The notes beneath the pieces are model-generated. The model was not told the origin of the DNA. It searched no databases and was given only the letters and a program-made list of their open reading frames with translations. Source: Micromonospora saelicesensis (lineage in GTDB: Bacteria > Actinomycetota > Actinomycetes > Mycobacteriales > Micromonosporaceae). Taken from it: a stretch of 64,000 nt of DNA. Positions within the stretch are counted from its first letter, which is position 1. Each line of letters begins with the position of its first letter. Below, piece by piece: positions 1-7,380 of this stretch. The translations under genes and the position numbers were made by a program. The DNA lies in assembly GCF_900091575.1 (NCBI RefSeq), contig NZ_FMCR01000003.1:906434-970433 (forward strand), in the 5' to 3' direction.

Positions 1-70
1 CGCCCGGAGTGCGGCGCCCGGAGTGCGGCGCCCGGAGTGCGGCGCCCGGAGTGCGGCGCCCGGAGTGCGG
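1..70. repeat. Five tandem copies of a 14-bp unit
   Basis: The unit CGCCCGGAGTGCGG occurs five times in a row without a mismatch and probably continues past the left edge of the window. It ends 9 bases before the stop codon of the minus-strand M15 peptidase gene, so it lies directly downstream of that gene. The period is not a multiple of three, which argues against a coding repeat. Confidence 0.9.
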
Positions 71-79
71 CGCTGGGTG

Positions 80-808
80 TCAGATGCCGCAGTTGGGTGC
101 TGACCAGCCGCCGACCGCCGCCACGTGGGTGTGGTCGTTGTGGTCGGGGTAGCCGGGGCCGAGGATCTGCCCGAAGCCGTGGTAGCGGGCCTGCTGGGCC
201 AGCCGGCAGAACGACGGGGACCCGACCAGGTCCACCCCGTCGCCGTACAGGTGTCGGCTGTTCGACGCTCCGCCGACCGCGCTGTTGCAGGCGTAGCTGC
301 GGAAGCTGCTGCTGATCGCGATGGAGACGTCGCCGAGGGCGTGCCGCATGGCCTGGAGCTTCCACATCGAGACGAGCGCGTTGAACCGCGCGGTGCTCGC
401 CGAGACCGCGCCACCGGACCAGTCGCTGTTGCACTTGTTCAACTCGGGGTAGCTGAAGTTGGCCGGGGTGCAGTCGTCGTCCTGGAGGGCGTAGAGCCGG
501 TTGAACGTCTGCGGGCCGGCGACGCCGTCCGCCGACATCCCGTACGCCTGCTGGAAGCGGATGACCGCGGACCGGGTGGCCGGGCCGAACGCGCCGTCGA
601 TGGTGAGCACCGCGCCGTAGCCGGGGTAGCCGGCGACCCGGATCTGGAGTTGCCGGACGTCTTCGCCGGTCATCCCCTGGGACAGGGCGCGACCCCAGGT
701 GTAGCAGCCGTCCGCCTGTGCGGCGCCGGCGGTGAGGGTGACGCCGGCCACTGTGGTGGCGGCAGTCAGGGCGAGTGCCGCGAGGAGCCGGCCGAGCCGT
801 CGGAACAT
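80..808 (-). CDS. Secreted peptidoglycan-binding / M15-family peptidase
   Basis: A 242-residue secreted protein. Residues 1-32 form a signal peptide ending in AQA. A PG_binding_1-type repeat follows (about 45-100, with the DGAFGPATRSAV core). The C-terminal half resembles the D-Ala-D-Ala carboxypeptidase/VanY-like M15 fold: SFRSYACN, then the zinc-ligand segment SRHLYGDGVDL and the distal NDHTHVA. It probably cleaves peptidoglycan stem peptides outside the cell. I chose the ATG at 808 because GGAGG lies 4-5 nt upstream on the coding strand; a TTG/ATG pair 12-15 nt further upstream is possible. It stands alone and is divergent from the HIT gene. Confidence 0.88.
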   Translation of the reverse strand: MFRRLGRLLAALALTAATTVAGVTLTAGAAQADGCYTWGRALSQGMTGEDVRQLQIRVAGYPGYGAVLTIDGAFGPATRSAVIRFQQAYGMSADGVAGPQTFNRLYALQDDDCTPANFSYPELNKCNSDWSGGAVSASTARFNALVSMWKLQAMRHALGDVSIAISSSFRSYACNSAVGGASNSRHLYGDGVDLVGSPSFCRLAQQARYHGFGQILGPGYPDHNDHTHVAAVGGWSAPNCGI

Positions 809-843
809 GTAGCCCTCCATCAATGAATGGAAGTACGTGGATG

Positions 844-858
844 CATGGAAGTTTCATG
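844..858. promoter_or_regulatory. 15-bp dyad upstream of the M15 peptidase gene
   Basis: CATGGAAGTTTCATG has perfect symmetry in the pattern CATG-n-AA-n-TT-n-CATG. The octamer ATGGAAGT also occurs at 826-833 and 844-851 inside and beside it. The dyad lies 36 nt upstream of the peptidase start and could be an operator. No cognate regulator is apparent in the window. Confidence 0.35.
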
Positions 859-936
859 CTTCGACTTTGATCCGTCAAGAACTTGCAGTCCTGGTTTTCC
901 CGAAGGCGGGTGTCGCGGCGTGCCCGCGGGGCTCCG

Positions 937-942
937 TAGGAT
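937..942 (+). promoter_or_regulatory. -10 hexamer of a leaderless promoter (HIT gene)
   Basis: TAGGAT matches the actinobacterial -10 pattern TAnnnT and ends 6 nt before the GTG at 949. Transcription would therefore begin at or next to the start codon. No Shine-Dalgarno sequence is present there. Confidence 0.55.
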
Positions 943-948
943 CGGCTC

Positions 949-1497
949 GTGACAGGGGCGGAACGGCACACGGACAGTGACGGCATGGCGGACGGTCTGG
1001 AGCGGCTCTGGACGCCGCACCGGATGACCTACATCTCCGGCGAGGACCGCCCGGCCGAGGGCTACGAGAAGCCCACCGGCTGCCCCTTCTGCCGAGGGCC
1101 GCAGCTGCCCCCGGAGGAGAGCCTGGTGGTGGCCCGGGGTGAGCACGTCTTCGTGGTGCTCAACCTCTACCCGTACAACCCGGGGCACCTGCTGGTCTGC
1201 CCCTACCGGCACGTCGCCGACTACACCGACCTGGACGTGCCGGAGACCACCGAGCTGGCGTCGTACACCCAGACCGCCATGCGGGTGATCCGCAAGGTCA
1301 GCAACGCTCACGGCTTCAACCTGGGCATGAACCAGGGCGGGGTGGCCGGCGCCGGCATCGCCGCGCACCTGCACCAGCACGTGGTGCCGCGCTGGGGCGG
1401 CGACGCGAACTTCATGCCGGTGATCGGCCGTACCAAGGTCCTGCCGCAGCTGCTCGGCGACACCCGCGACCTGCTCGCCCGCGCCTGGCCGTCCTGA
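949..1497 (+). CDS. HIT family hydrolase / Ap4A phosphorylase-like
   Basis: A 182-residue histidine-triad protein. HIT enzymes bind nucleotides and transfer or hydrolyse nucleotidyl groups. The triad HLHQHVV is near residues 140-146, preceded by the GHLLVCPYRH strand typical of the fold. CPFC near the N terminus resembles the zinc-binding pair of this subgroup. In mycobacteria the HIT gene at this position (Rv2613c) is an Ap4A phosphorylase and heads the pgsA1/pimA cluster. Here the HAD, reductase and EF-G-like genes separate it from pgsA. The GTG start fits the leaderless -10; an ATG at 985 would lose 12 residues before the conserved region. Confidence 0.88.
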   Translation: MTGAERHTDSDGMADGLERLWTPHRMTYISGEDRPAEGYEKPTGCPFCRGPQLPPEESLVVARGEHVFVVLNLYPYNPGHLLVCPYRHVADYTDLDVPETTELASYTQTAMRVIRKVSNAHGFNLGMNQGGVAGAGIAAHLHQHVVPRWGGDANFMPVIGRTKVLPQLLGDTRDLLARAWPS

Positions 1498-1546
1498 CCG
1501 CCGCCGGCCGCGCCGCGCCGGTCGCGCGGCCTCCGCACCGGTCCGG

Positions 1547-2029
1547 CTAGTCGGCGCGCAGCAGCGGGGTCAGTTCCGACCAGCTCTCCACCCGGCGTAC
1601 GCGGGGCAGCAGCGCGGCGTGTGCGGCGACCTCGGCCTTTCGGGGCCGGAACAGGAAGCGGTGCGGCACCGTGTCGAGATAGCCGAGCACCTCCAGCTTG
1701 TCGTCCACGAAGTGGGTCAGGCCGAGGCGTCTGGCGATCGGCGCCTTGTCCGGTCGGGTGCGGCAGAAGTGCACCCGCTCGACCGGGATGCCGGTGCGGG
1801 CCGGAAAGTCCTGGTGGGCCAGCCACTCCCTGGTACGCCGCTCGGTGGCCTCCCCGCACTTGGACACCAGGTGCACCTCGTCGAACGCCGGGCCGAGCGC
1901 CGCGAGCGCGTCGAACGCCCCGACGACGACAGGGGTACGCAGGTAGTGCGCGCCGAAGAACGACGTGTCGGCGTCGTCGTCGGCCGGCTCGATGATGACC
2001 CCGCCGATGTCCACCCCGAGCCGTCGCAT
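1547..2029 (-). CDS. HAD-like hydrolase domain protein
   Basis: About 160 residues. The N-terminal GVDIGGVI segment aligns with HAD motif I, but the second acidic residue of DxDG is Gly, so catalysis is uncertain. VSKCGE fits motif II and RPDKAPIARRLGLTHFVDDK fits motifs III and IV. The size suggests a capless HAD protein; the substrate is unknown. I chose the ATG at 2029 because CATGAT lies 7 nt upstream as a possible leaderless -10; an ATG at 2041 gives four more residues. The gene is divergent from the aldo/keto reductase. Confidence 0.7.
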   Translation of the reverse strand: MRRLGVDIGGVIIEPADDDADTSFFGAHYLRTPVVVGAFDALAALGPAFDEVHLVSKCGEATERRTREWLAHQDFPARTGIPVERVHFCRTRPDKAPIARRLGLTHFVDDKLEVLGYLDTVPHRFLFRPRKAEVAAHAALLPRVRRVESWSELTPLLRAD

Positions 2030-2115
2030 GGCATTGATCATGCCGCACCGTGACCGTCTCCATGCACCCGCGTGTCCGCCCGCGGATCTGCTGCGCCCCG
2101 GCCCGCCGAAGGTGG

Positions 2116-2121
2116 CACGAT
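2116..2121 (+). promoter_or_regulatory. Possible leaderless -10 (aldo/keto reductase)
   Basis: CACGAT, an nAnnnT hexamer, ends 6 nt before the ATG at 2128. The GAAGGTGG further upstream is 11-18 nt from the start, rather far for a ribosome site. Confidence 0.35.
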
Positions 2122-2127
2122 CGGCCG

Positions 2128-3186
2128 ATGGCAGTCACGACACGGGTGTTGGGGCGCAGCGGCATCGAGGTCAGCGCCCTCGGCATGGGGTGCTGGGCGA
2201 TCGGCGGGCCCTGGGCGGAGGGCACCCAGCCACTGGGCTGGGGCGCTGTCGACGACGACGAGTCGGTGCGGGCGGTACGCAGGGCCCTCGATCTGGGCAT
2301 CACCCTCTTCGACACCGCCGACACGTACGGGGCCGGGCACGGTGAGCGGGTGCTCGGTCGCGCGCTCGCCGGTCGCCGTGACGACGCCGTGATCGCCACG
2401 AAGTGGGGTTACACCTTCGACGAGGCCAGCCGGCAGGCCACCGGCGAGGACGCGTCGCCCGGGTACCTGCGCACTGCCGTGACCGCCTCACTGCGCCGGC
2501 TGGACACCGACCGGATCGACCTCTATCAGCTGCACCTGGCCGACCTGTCGGTGCCGAGGGCGCAGGCGCTGATCGGGACCTGTGAGGACCTGGTGGCCGA
2601 GGGTCTGATCCGCGCATACGGGTGGAGCACCGACCGCACCGACCGGGCGGCCGCGTTCGGGCAGGCCGCCGCCGGTGCCACCGCCGTACAACACGCCCTG
2701 TCGGTGCTGCGTGACGCCCCCGAGTTGCTCGCCGTCTGCGAGAAGTACGACCTGGCCAGCGTCAACCGGGGTCCACTCGGGATGGGGCTGCTCACCGGCA
2801 AGTACTCGGCCGGGTCGACACTGCCCCGCGACGACGTACGCGGGCTGACCCCGGGCTGGTTGGAGTGGTTCCGGGGTGGCCGGCCGGCACCGGAGTGGCT
2901 GCGCCGGGTCGGCGCGGTCCGTGCCGCGCTCACCGCCGACGGGCGCACCCTCGCCCAGGGCGCGTTGGGCTGGATCTGGGCGCGCAGCGGCCGCACCATC
3001 CCGATCCCAGGCTGCCGTACGGTCGCCCAGGTCGAGGAGAACGCCGCCGCGCTGCACCGGGGCCCGCTGCCGGCGGACCAGTTCGTCGAGGTGGAGCGTC
3101 AACTCGCCGCCGTCCGCACCGCGGCCCTCCGCGACGCCGACCGCCCCCACTGGCCCCGCCCCACCCACCCCACAGTCCACCCGTAG
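2128..3186 (+). CDS. Aldo/keto reductase
   Basis: A 352-residue NAD(P)H-dependent reductase of the AKR superfamily, a TIM barrel that reduces aldehydes and ketones. Visible catalytic elements are Asp and Tyr in DTADTYG, Lys in VIATKWG and His in LYQLHLAD. The C-terminal cofactor segment IPIPGCRTVAQVEENAAAL matches the family, as does the length. The substrate cannot be told. The start at 2128 gives the usual VLGRSGIEVSALGMG opening. It is monocistronic and convergent with the EF-G-like gene. Confidence 0.92.
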   Translation: MAVTTRVLGRSGIEVSALGMGCWAIGGPWAEGTQPLGWGAVDDDESVRAVRRALDLGITLFDTADTYGAGHGERVLGRALAGRRDDAVIATKWGYTFDEASRQATGEDASPGYLRTAVTASLRRLDTDRIDLYQLHLADLSVPRAQALIGTCEDLVAEGLIRAYGWSTDRTDRAAAFGQAAAGATAVQHALSVLRDAPELLAVCEKYDLASVNRGPLGMGLLTGKYSAGSTLPRDDVRGLTPGWLEWFRGGRPAPEWLRRVGAVRAALTADGRTLAQGALGWIWARSGRTIPIPGCRTVAQVEENAAALHRGPLPADQFVEVERQLAAVRTAALRDADRPHWPRPTHPTVHP

Positions 3187-3216
3187 ACCCCCCGGGGCGT
3201 CACCTCCATCCCTCGC

Positions 3217-3285
3217 CGATCTTGCACTTTCTGCGGTGACTTATGCCGCAACAGCGACATAAGAACAACAGAAAGTGCAAGATCG
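3217..3285. repeat. Long inverted repeat, GATCTTGCAC family, copy 1
   Basis: Perfect 17-bp arms lie at 3217-3233 and 3269-3285 (left arm CGATCTTGCACTTTCTG). An inner CTTATG/CATAAG stem lies at 3240-3245 and 3258-3263. It sits between convergent genes, preceded by a C-rich stretch and followed by a G-rich tract. A second copy with the same arms is at 11973-12042. It could act as a bidirectional terminator or be a dispersed repeat. Confidence 0.85.
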
Positions 3286-3287
3286 CC

Positions 3288-3349
3288 GGGGCCGGGGCCG
3301 GGGCCGGGGCCGGGCGGGGCCGGACCGGGGCCGGGGGCCGGGGCGGGGG
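3288..3349. repeat. (GGGGCC)n-type G-rich tract
   Basis: Four exact tandem GGGGCC units (3288-3311) lead into a degenerate GGGGCC/GGCCGG run that ends at the stop codon of the EF-G-like gene. The plus strand could form a G-quadruplex. Confidence 0.75.
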
Positions 3350-5506
3350 TTAGGGGAGTTGTTCCTTGCGGGTCTGGTCGGCCAGGTGGGCGGGCATCGG
3401 GTCGTGGCGGACGAAGTGGCGGCGGAAGGTGCCGGTGCCGGCCGTCATGGAGCGCAGTTCGACGGCGTACCGAAGCAGCTCGGTGGCCGGCACTTCGGCG
3501 CGGACGAGGGTGCGGCCCTCGCTGTCCGGGTCCGGTTCGGTGCCGAGCACCCGGCCGCGTCGGCCGGACAGGTCGCCCATCACCGTGCCCACCGAGCCGT
3601 CCGGCACCCGGATGGTGACCTCGTCGATCGGCTCCAGCAGGGCCGGCTGGCCACGCTCGGCGGCGTCGCGCAGCGCCAGCGCGCCGGCGGTCTGGAAGGC
3701 CGCGTCGGAGGAGTCGACGCTGTGCGACTTGCCGTCGACCAGGGTCACCCGCAGGTCCACCACGGGGTGCCCGGCGACCAGCCCGCGTTCCAGTTGGGCG
3801 CGGACGCCCTTCTCCACGGACGGGATGTAGTTGTGCGGCACCGCGCCGCCGACCACCCGGTCGACGAACTCGAAGCCACTGCCGCGGGGCAGCGGCTCGA
3901 CCTCGATGTCGCAGACCGCGTACTGACCGTGGCCGCCGGACTGCTTGACGTGGCGGCCGTGCCCCTTCGCGGGCACGGTCAGGGTCTCGCGCAGCGACAC
4001 CTTGACCGGTTCGGTGTCCAGCTCGACGCCGCCGGCGCGTAGCCGGTCGAGCACCACGTCCGCGTGTGCCTCGCCCATGCACCAGAGCACCAGTTGGTGG
4101 GTCTCCGGGTTGCGCTCCAGCCGCAGCGTGGGGTCGCCGGCGACCAGGCGGGCGAGGTTGCGGGCCAGGGCGTCCTCGTCGGCGCGGCTGCGGGCGGCGA
4201 TCGCCACCGGCAGCAGCGGCTCCGGCATCTCCCAGGGGGCGATCAGCAGCGGGTCGTCAGTGGTCGAGACGGTGTCGCCGGTCTCGGCGCTGCCCGACTT
4301 GGTGATCGCGCAGATGTCACCGGCGACGCAGAGCGACACCTCCCGCACTGTGGCACCCAGCGGGGTGTAGATGTGCCCGACCCGCTCGTCGGCGTCGTGG
4401 TCGGGGTGCCCACGTTCGGCCATGCCGTGCCCGGAGACGTGCACGGTCTGGTCGGGGCGCAGCGTGCCGGAGAAGACCCGGACCAGCGAGACCCGACCGA
4501 CGTGGCGGTCGATGGTGGTCTTGACGACCTCGGCGACCAGCGGCCCGGCCGGGTCGCAGCTCAGTGGCGGACGCGGCGAGCCGTCCACGCCGGTCACCGC
4601 CGGCAGTTCGTGCTCCAGCGGCGACGGGAACGCGGCGGTCAGCACCTCCAGCAGCACGTCCAGCCCGACACCCGTCTGGGCGCAGACCGGCACCACCGGG
4701 TAGAAGTGGCCCCGAGCGACGGCCTTCTCCAGGTCGTCGATGAGCACCTCGTCGCTGATCTCCTCGCCGTCGAGGTAGCGGTCCATGAGGGTCTCGTCCT
4801 CGCTCTCGGCGATGATCCCCTCGATCAGCTCGTCGCGGGACTCGTCGATGGCCCGCTGGTGCTCCGGGTCCGGGTCGCGGACGTCGGCGGGCAGCCCGGC
4901 GCTGTAGTCGAAGACCCGACGGGTGATCAGGCCGAGCAGCCCCTCGGTGGAGACCCCGTCGTCGCCGAGCATCGGCAGGTAGAGCGGCATCACGTTGTCG
5001 CCGAAGAGGCGCTGGCAGAGCGCCACGGTCTCGTCGACGTCGGCGCGGGGTTGGTCCAGCCGGGCCACCGCGACCGCGCGGGGCATGTCGACGGCGGCGC
5101 ACTCCTCCCAGAGCGCGACGGTGGCCGCGTCCATGCCGCCCGCGGCGGAGACCACGAAGAGCGCGGCGTCGGCGGCCCGCAGCCCGGCGCGCAGCTCACC
5201 GACGAAGTCGGCGTACCCGGGGGTGTCCAGCAGGTTGACCTTGATGCCGTTGTGCAGCAGCGGCGCGCAGGACAGGCTGACCGACCGCTGCTGGCGTACT
5301 GCGGCGGGGTCGTGGTCGCCGACAGTGGTGCCGTCGACCACGGTGCCGGCGCGGCCGATCGTGCCGGTCGCCGCGAGCAGGGCCTCGACCAGTGTGGTCT
5401 TGCCCGCCCCGGAGTGCCCGACGAGCACCACGTTGCGAACCCGCTCGGGCTCGGTCACCACCGGCGTGCCGCCGGTGGAACCCTTCTCGTGACTCTTCTG
5501 CGCCAT
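3350..5506 (-). CDS. EF-G-like translational GTPase (FusA2-type)
   Basis: A 718-residue protein with EF-G architecture: G domain (about 20-290), beta barrel, domains III-V. The P-loop GHSGAGKTT and the G3 element DTPGYADF are clear. At the G4 position, where NKxD is usual, the sequence reads ARLDQ, so guanine specificity or GTPase cycling may be altered. The domain IV region (KQSGGHGQYAV) is retained. This matches the second EF-G-like protein of actinobacteria (mycobacterial FusA2), whose role is not the canonical one. The start was chosen by GGGAGG upstream of the ATG at 5506; the open frame continues further but without coding character. It is divergent from pgsA. Confidence 0.88.
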   Translation of the reverse strand: MAQKSHEKGSTGGTPVVTEPERVRNVVLVGHSGAGKTTLVEALLAATGTIGRAGTVVDGTTVGDHDPAAVRQQRSVSLSCAPLLHNGIKVNLLDTPGYADFVGELRAGLRAADAALFVVSAAGGMDAATVALWEECAAVDMPRAVAVARLDQPRADVDETVALCQRLFGDNVMPLYLPMLGDDGVSTEGLLGLITRRVFDYSAGLPADVRDPDPEHQRAIDESRDELIEGIIAESEDETLMDRYLDGEEISDEVLIDDLEKAVARGHFYPVVPVCAQTGVGLDVLLEVLTAAFPSPLEHELPAVTGVDGSPRPPLSCDPAGPLVAEVVKTTIDRHVGRVSLVRVFSGTLRPDQTVHVSGHGMAERGHPDHDADERVGHIYTPLGATVREVSLCVAGDICAITKSGSAETGDTVSTTDDPLLIAPWEMPEPLLPVAIAARSRADEDALARNLARLVAGDPTLRLERNPETHQLVLWCMGEAHADVVLDRLRAGGVELDTEPVKVSLRETLTVPAKGHGRHVKQSGGHGQYAVCDIEVEPLPRGSGFEFVDRVVGGAVPHNYIPSVEKGVRAQLERGLVAGHPVVDLRVTLVDGKSHSVDSSDAAFQTAGALALRDAAERGQPALLEPIDEVTIRVPDGSVGTVMGDLSGRRGRVLGTEPDPDSEGRTLVRAEVPATELLRYAVELRSMTAGTGTFRRHFVRHDPMPAHLADQTRKEQLP

Positions 5507-5755
5507 GGGGCGCACCTCCCTCAGCCGGTGGTGGTGGCGACCGCCGCGCGACGGGAAGCGGCCCGGGGCGAGTGCGCGGCGATATCCTCCGGTGGTCTGC
5601 TGCACAGCGGGAACGGGACGGGCGGACGGGTGAGCTGGCTCACCTCCCGGCTCGATCTCACACCCGTTGCCGGGTAGGCACAAGCCTCCCCCGGGCGGGT
5701 CGGCGGTACCGTCCGTATCGCCGGAGCTGGGCCGACCGTTATCGTGGGGACCGCC

Positions 5756-6385
5756 ATGGCGAAGATCTTCCAAGTGTCGGCCCGCGCGGGGATGACCCGC
5801 GTCGTAGAGCCGATTGCCCGCGCCCTGCTGCGCGCGGGCGTCACCCCCAATGCCGTCACCGTCGCGGGCACCGTTGGTGTGCTCGTCGGCGCGCTCGGCT
5901 TCGGTGCTCGCGGCCACCTGGTCGCGGGCGCGTTGATCGTCACCCTGTTCGCGCTCACCGACCTGCTCGACGGGACGATGGCCCGGATGAGCGGCGGCTC
6001 CACCAAATTCGGCGCCTTCCTCGACTCAAGCATGGACCGGGTCGCCGACAGCGCCGTCTTCGGCGCTGTCGCGTACTGGTTGGCCACGCAGGGCGACCAC
6101 TCCGGGGTGGCCGCCGCGTTGGTCTGCCTGGCCGTCGGAGGCCTCGTCTCCTACGTCAAGGCCCGCGCCGAGGGGCTCGGCATGACCTGCAACGTGGGCA
6201 TCGCCGAGCGCACCGAGCGACTGCTGATCGTCGGGGTCGGCGGAATCCTCACCGGTGTCGGTGTCGATCCGGCCCTGGAGATCGCGCTCTGGCTGCTCGC
6301 CGCCGTGTCGATCTTCACGGTGGGGCAGCGGATGACGCACGTCTACCGCCAGGCCCAGCAGCTCCAGCCGGACGGCCAGGCGTGA
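5756..6385 (+). CDS. pgsA1: Phosphatidylinositol phosphate synthase (CDP-alcohol phosphatidyltransferase)
   Basis: A 209-residue integral membrane enzyme with about six hydrophobic segments. The CDP-alcohol phosphatidyltransferase signature D-x2-DG-x2-AR-x8-G-x3-D-x3-D is intact in DLLDGTMARM...GAFLDSSMD. Position before the PIM acyltransferase and PimA identifies it as the actinobacterial PI-phosphate synthase, which joins CDP-diacylglycerol to inositol 3-phosphate. The ATG at 5756 lies 10 nt after TATCGT (5740-5745), so the leader would be very short; a GTG at 5744 is the alternative. It begins a plus-strand run through yebC. Confidence 0.9.
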   Translation: MAKIFQVSARAGMTRVVEPIARALLRAGVTPNAVTVAGTVGVLVGALGFGARGHLVAGALIVTLFALTDLLDGTMARMSGGSTKFGAFLDSSMDRVADSAVFGAVAYWLATQGDHSGVAAALVCLAVGGLVSYVKARAEGLGMTCNVGIAERTERLLIVGVGGILTGVGVDPALEIALWLLAAVSIFTVGQRMTHVYRQAQQLQPDGQA

Positions 6386-6404
6386 GTGGCGTGCCGGCGA
6401 CCAG

Positions 6405-7364
6405 TTGTCGGACGACCGGCGGCCGAGTCGCGTGAACCTCACCGAGCTGGGCTACATCGCCGGGTGGCGGGTGGTCCGCGCGCTACCCCGGCCGTTGGTG
6501 GCGGCGGCGTTCCAGGCGGGCGCGGACCGCGCCCACCGCGCCGGCGGCGGGGGTACGGCCCGACTGCGCGCGAACCTGCGCCGGGTTGTCGGCCCGGAGC
6601 TGCCCGACGCCGAGTTGGACGATCTCGTCAAGCGCGGGTTGCGCTCGTACGCCCGGTACTGGATGGAGGCGTTCCGGCTGCCCGCCCTGAGCCGCTCGCA
6701 GATCCTGTCCGGTTTCCGGCTCGACGGCGCCGAGCTGCTCGCCGCCGACGTGGCCGCCGGTCGGGGCGCGGTGGTGGCCCTGCCGCACGCCGGTAACTGG
6801 GATGCCGCGGGCGCCTGGGTGGCGGCCACCGGTTGGCCGATCACCACGGTCATGGAGCGGCTCAAGCCGGAGGGCGTGTACAAGCGCTTCCTGGCCTTCC
6901 GGGCGAGCCTGGGAATGGAGATCCTGCCGACCCACGGGGGGCCGCGTCCGGCGTTCGACGTGTTGCTGGACCGGCTGCGGGCCGGTGCGGTGGTGCCGTT
7001 GCTGGCCGACCGGGACCTCTCCGCCCGCGGGGTGGAGGTGGACTTCTTCGGTGGGAAGACCCGGATGCCCGCCGGGCCGGCGTTGCTCGCGCTGCACACC
7101 GGTGCGCCGCTCTACGTGGCCTCGCTCTGGTACGAACCGGATGCCGCCTGCGCGTCGCTGGCTGGTCCGTTGCCGGTGCCGGGGCCCGAGGTGGGGCCGC
7201 TGGACCAGCGGGTCCGGTCGCTGACCCAGCTGATCGCCGACCGTCTGGCGGCGGGTATCGCCCGGCATCCGGAAGACTGGCACATGTTGCAGCGGATGTG
7301 GCTGGACCAGGCGAGGTCGGGGGAGGGCGCGACGCTGCCCTCGTCGGCCTCCGGCCCGGCCTGA
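6405..7364 (+). CDS. Phosphatidylinositol mannoside acyltransferase
   Basis: A 319-residue LpxL/PatA-type lysophospholipid acyltransferase at the membrane. The H-x4-D/E catalytic motif is seen as PHAGNWD, followed by MERLKPE and ILPTHGG. In mycobacteria the orthologous step acylates the mannose of PIM1/PIM2, and the gene sits between pgsA1 and pimA as here. The start is uncertain: TTG at 6405 or GTG at 6432; neither has a good ribosome site, and the gene is only 19 nt from the pgsA stop, suggesting translation from the same message. Confidence 0.87.
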   Translation: MSDDRRPSRVNLTELGYIAGWRVVRALPRPLVAAAFQAGADRAHRAGGGGTARLRANLRRVVGPELPDAELDDLVKRGLRSYARYWMEAFRLPALSRSQILSGFRLDGAELLAADVAAGRGAVVALPHAGNWDAAGAWVAATGWPITTVMERLKPEGVYKRFLAFRASLGMEILPTHGGPRPAFDVLLDRLRAGAVVPLLADRDLSARGVEVDFFGGKTRMPAGPALLALHTGAPLYVASLWYEPDAACASLAGPLPVPGPEVGPLDQRVRSLTQLIADRLAAGIARHPEDWHMLQRMWLDQARSGEGATLPSSASGPA

Positions 7365-7380
7365 GGAGGTGGGCTGACGG

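Noticed and set aside
1..70. Repeat array as a CRISPR
   Set aside because: Units are 14 bp, directly adjacent and without spacers.
824..948. A c-di-AMP (ydaO-type) riboswitch before the M15 peptidase gene
   Set aside because: Such switches precede wall-hydrolase genes in actinobacteria, but the spacer of about 125-140 nt is short and shared with a divergent promoter, and I could not find the conserved core.
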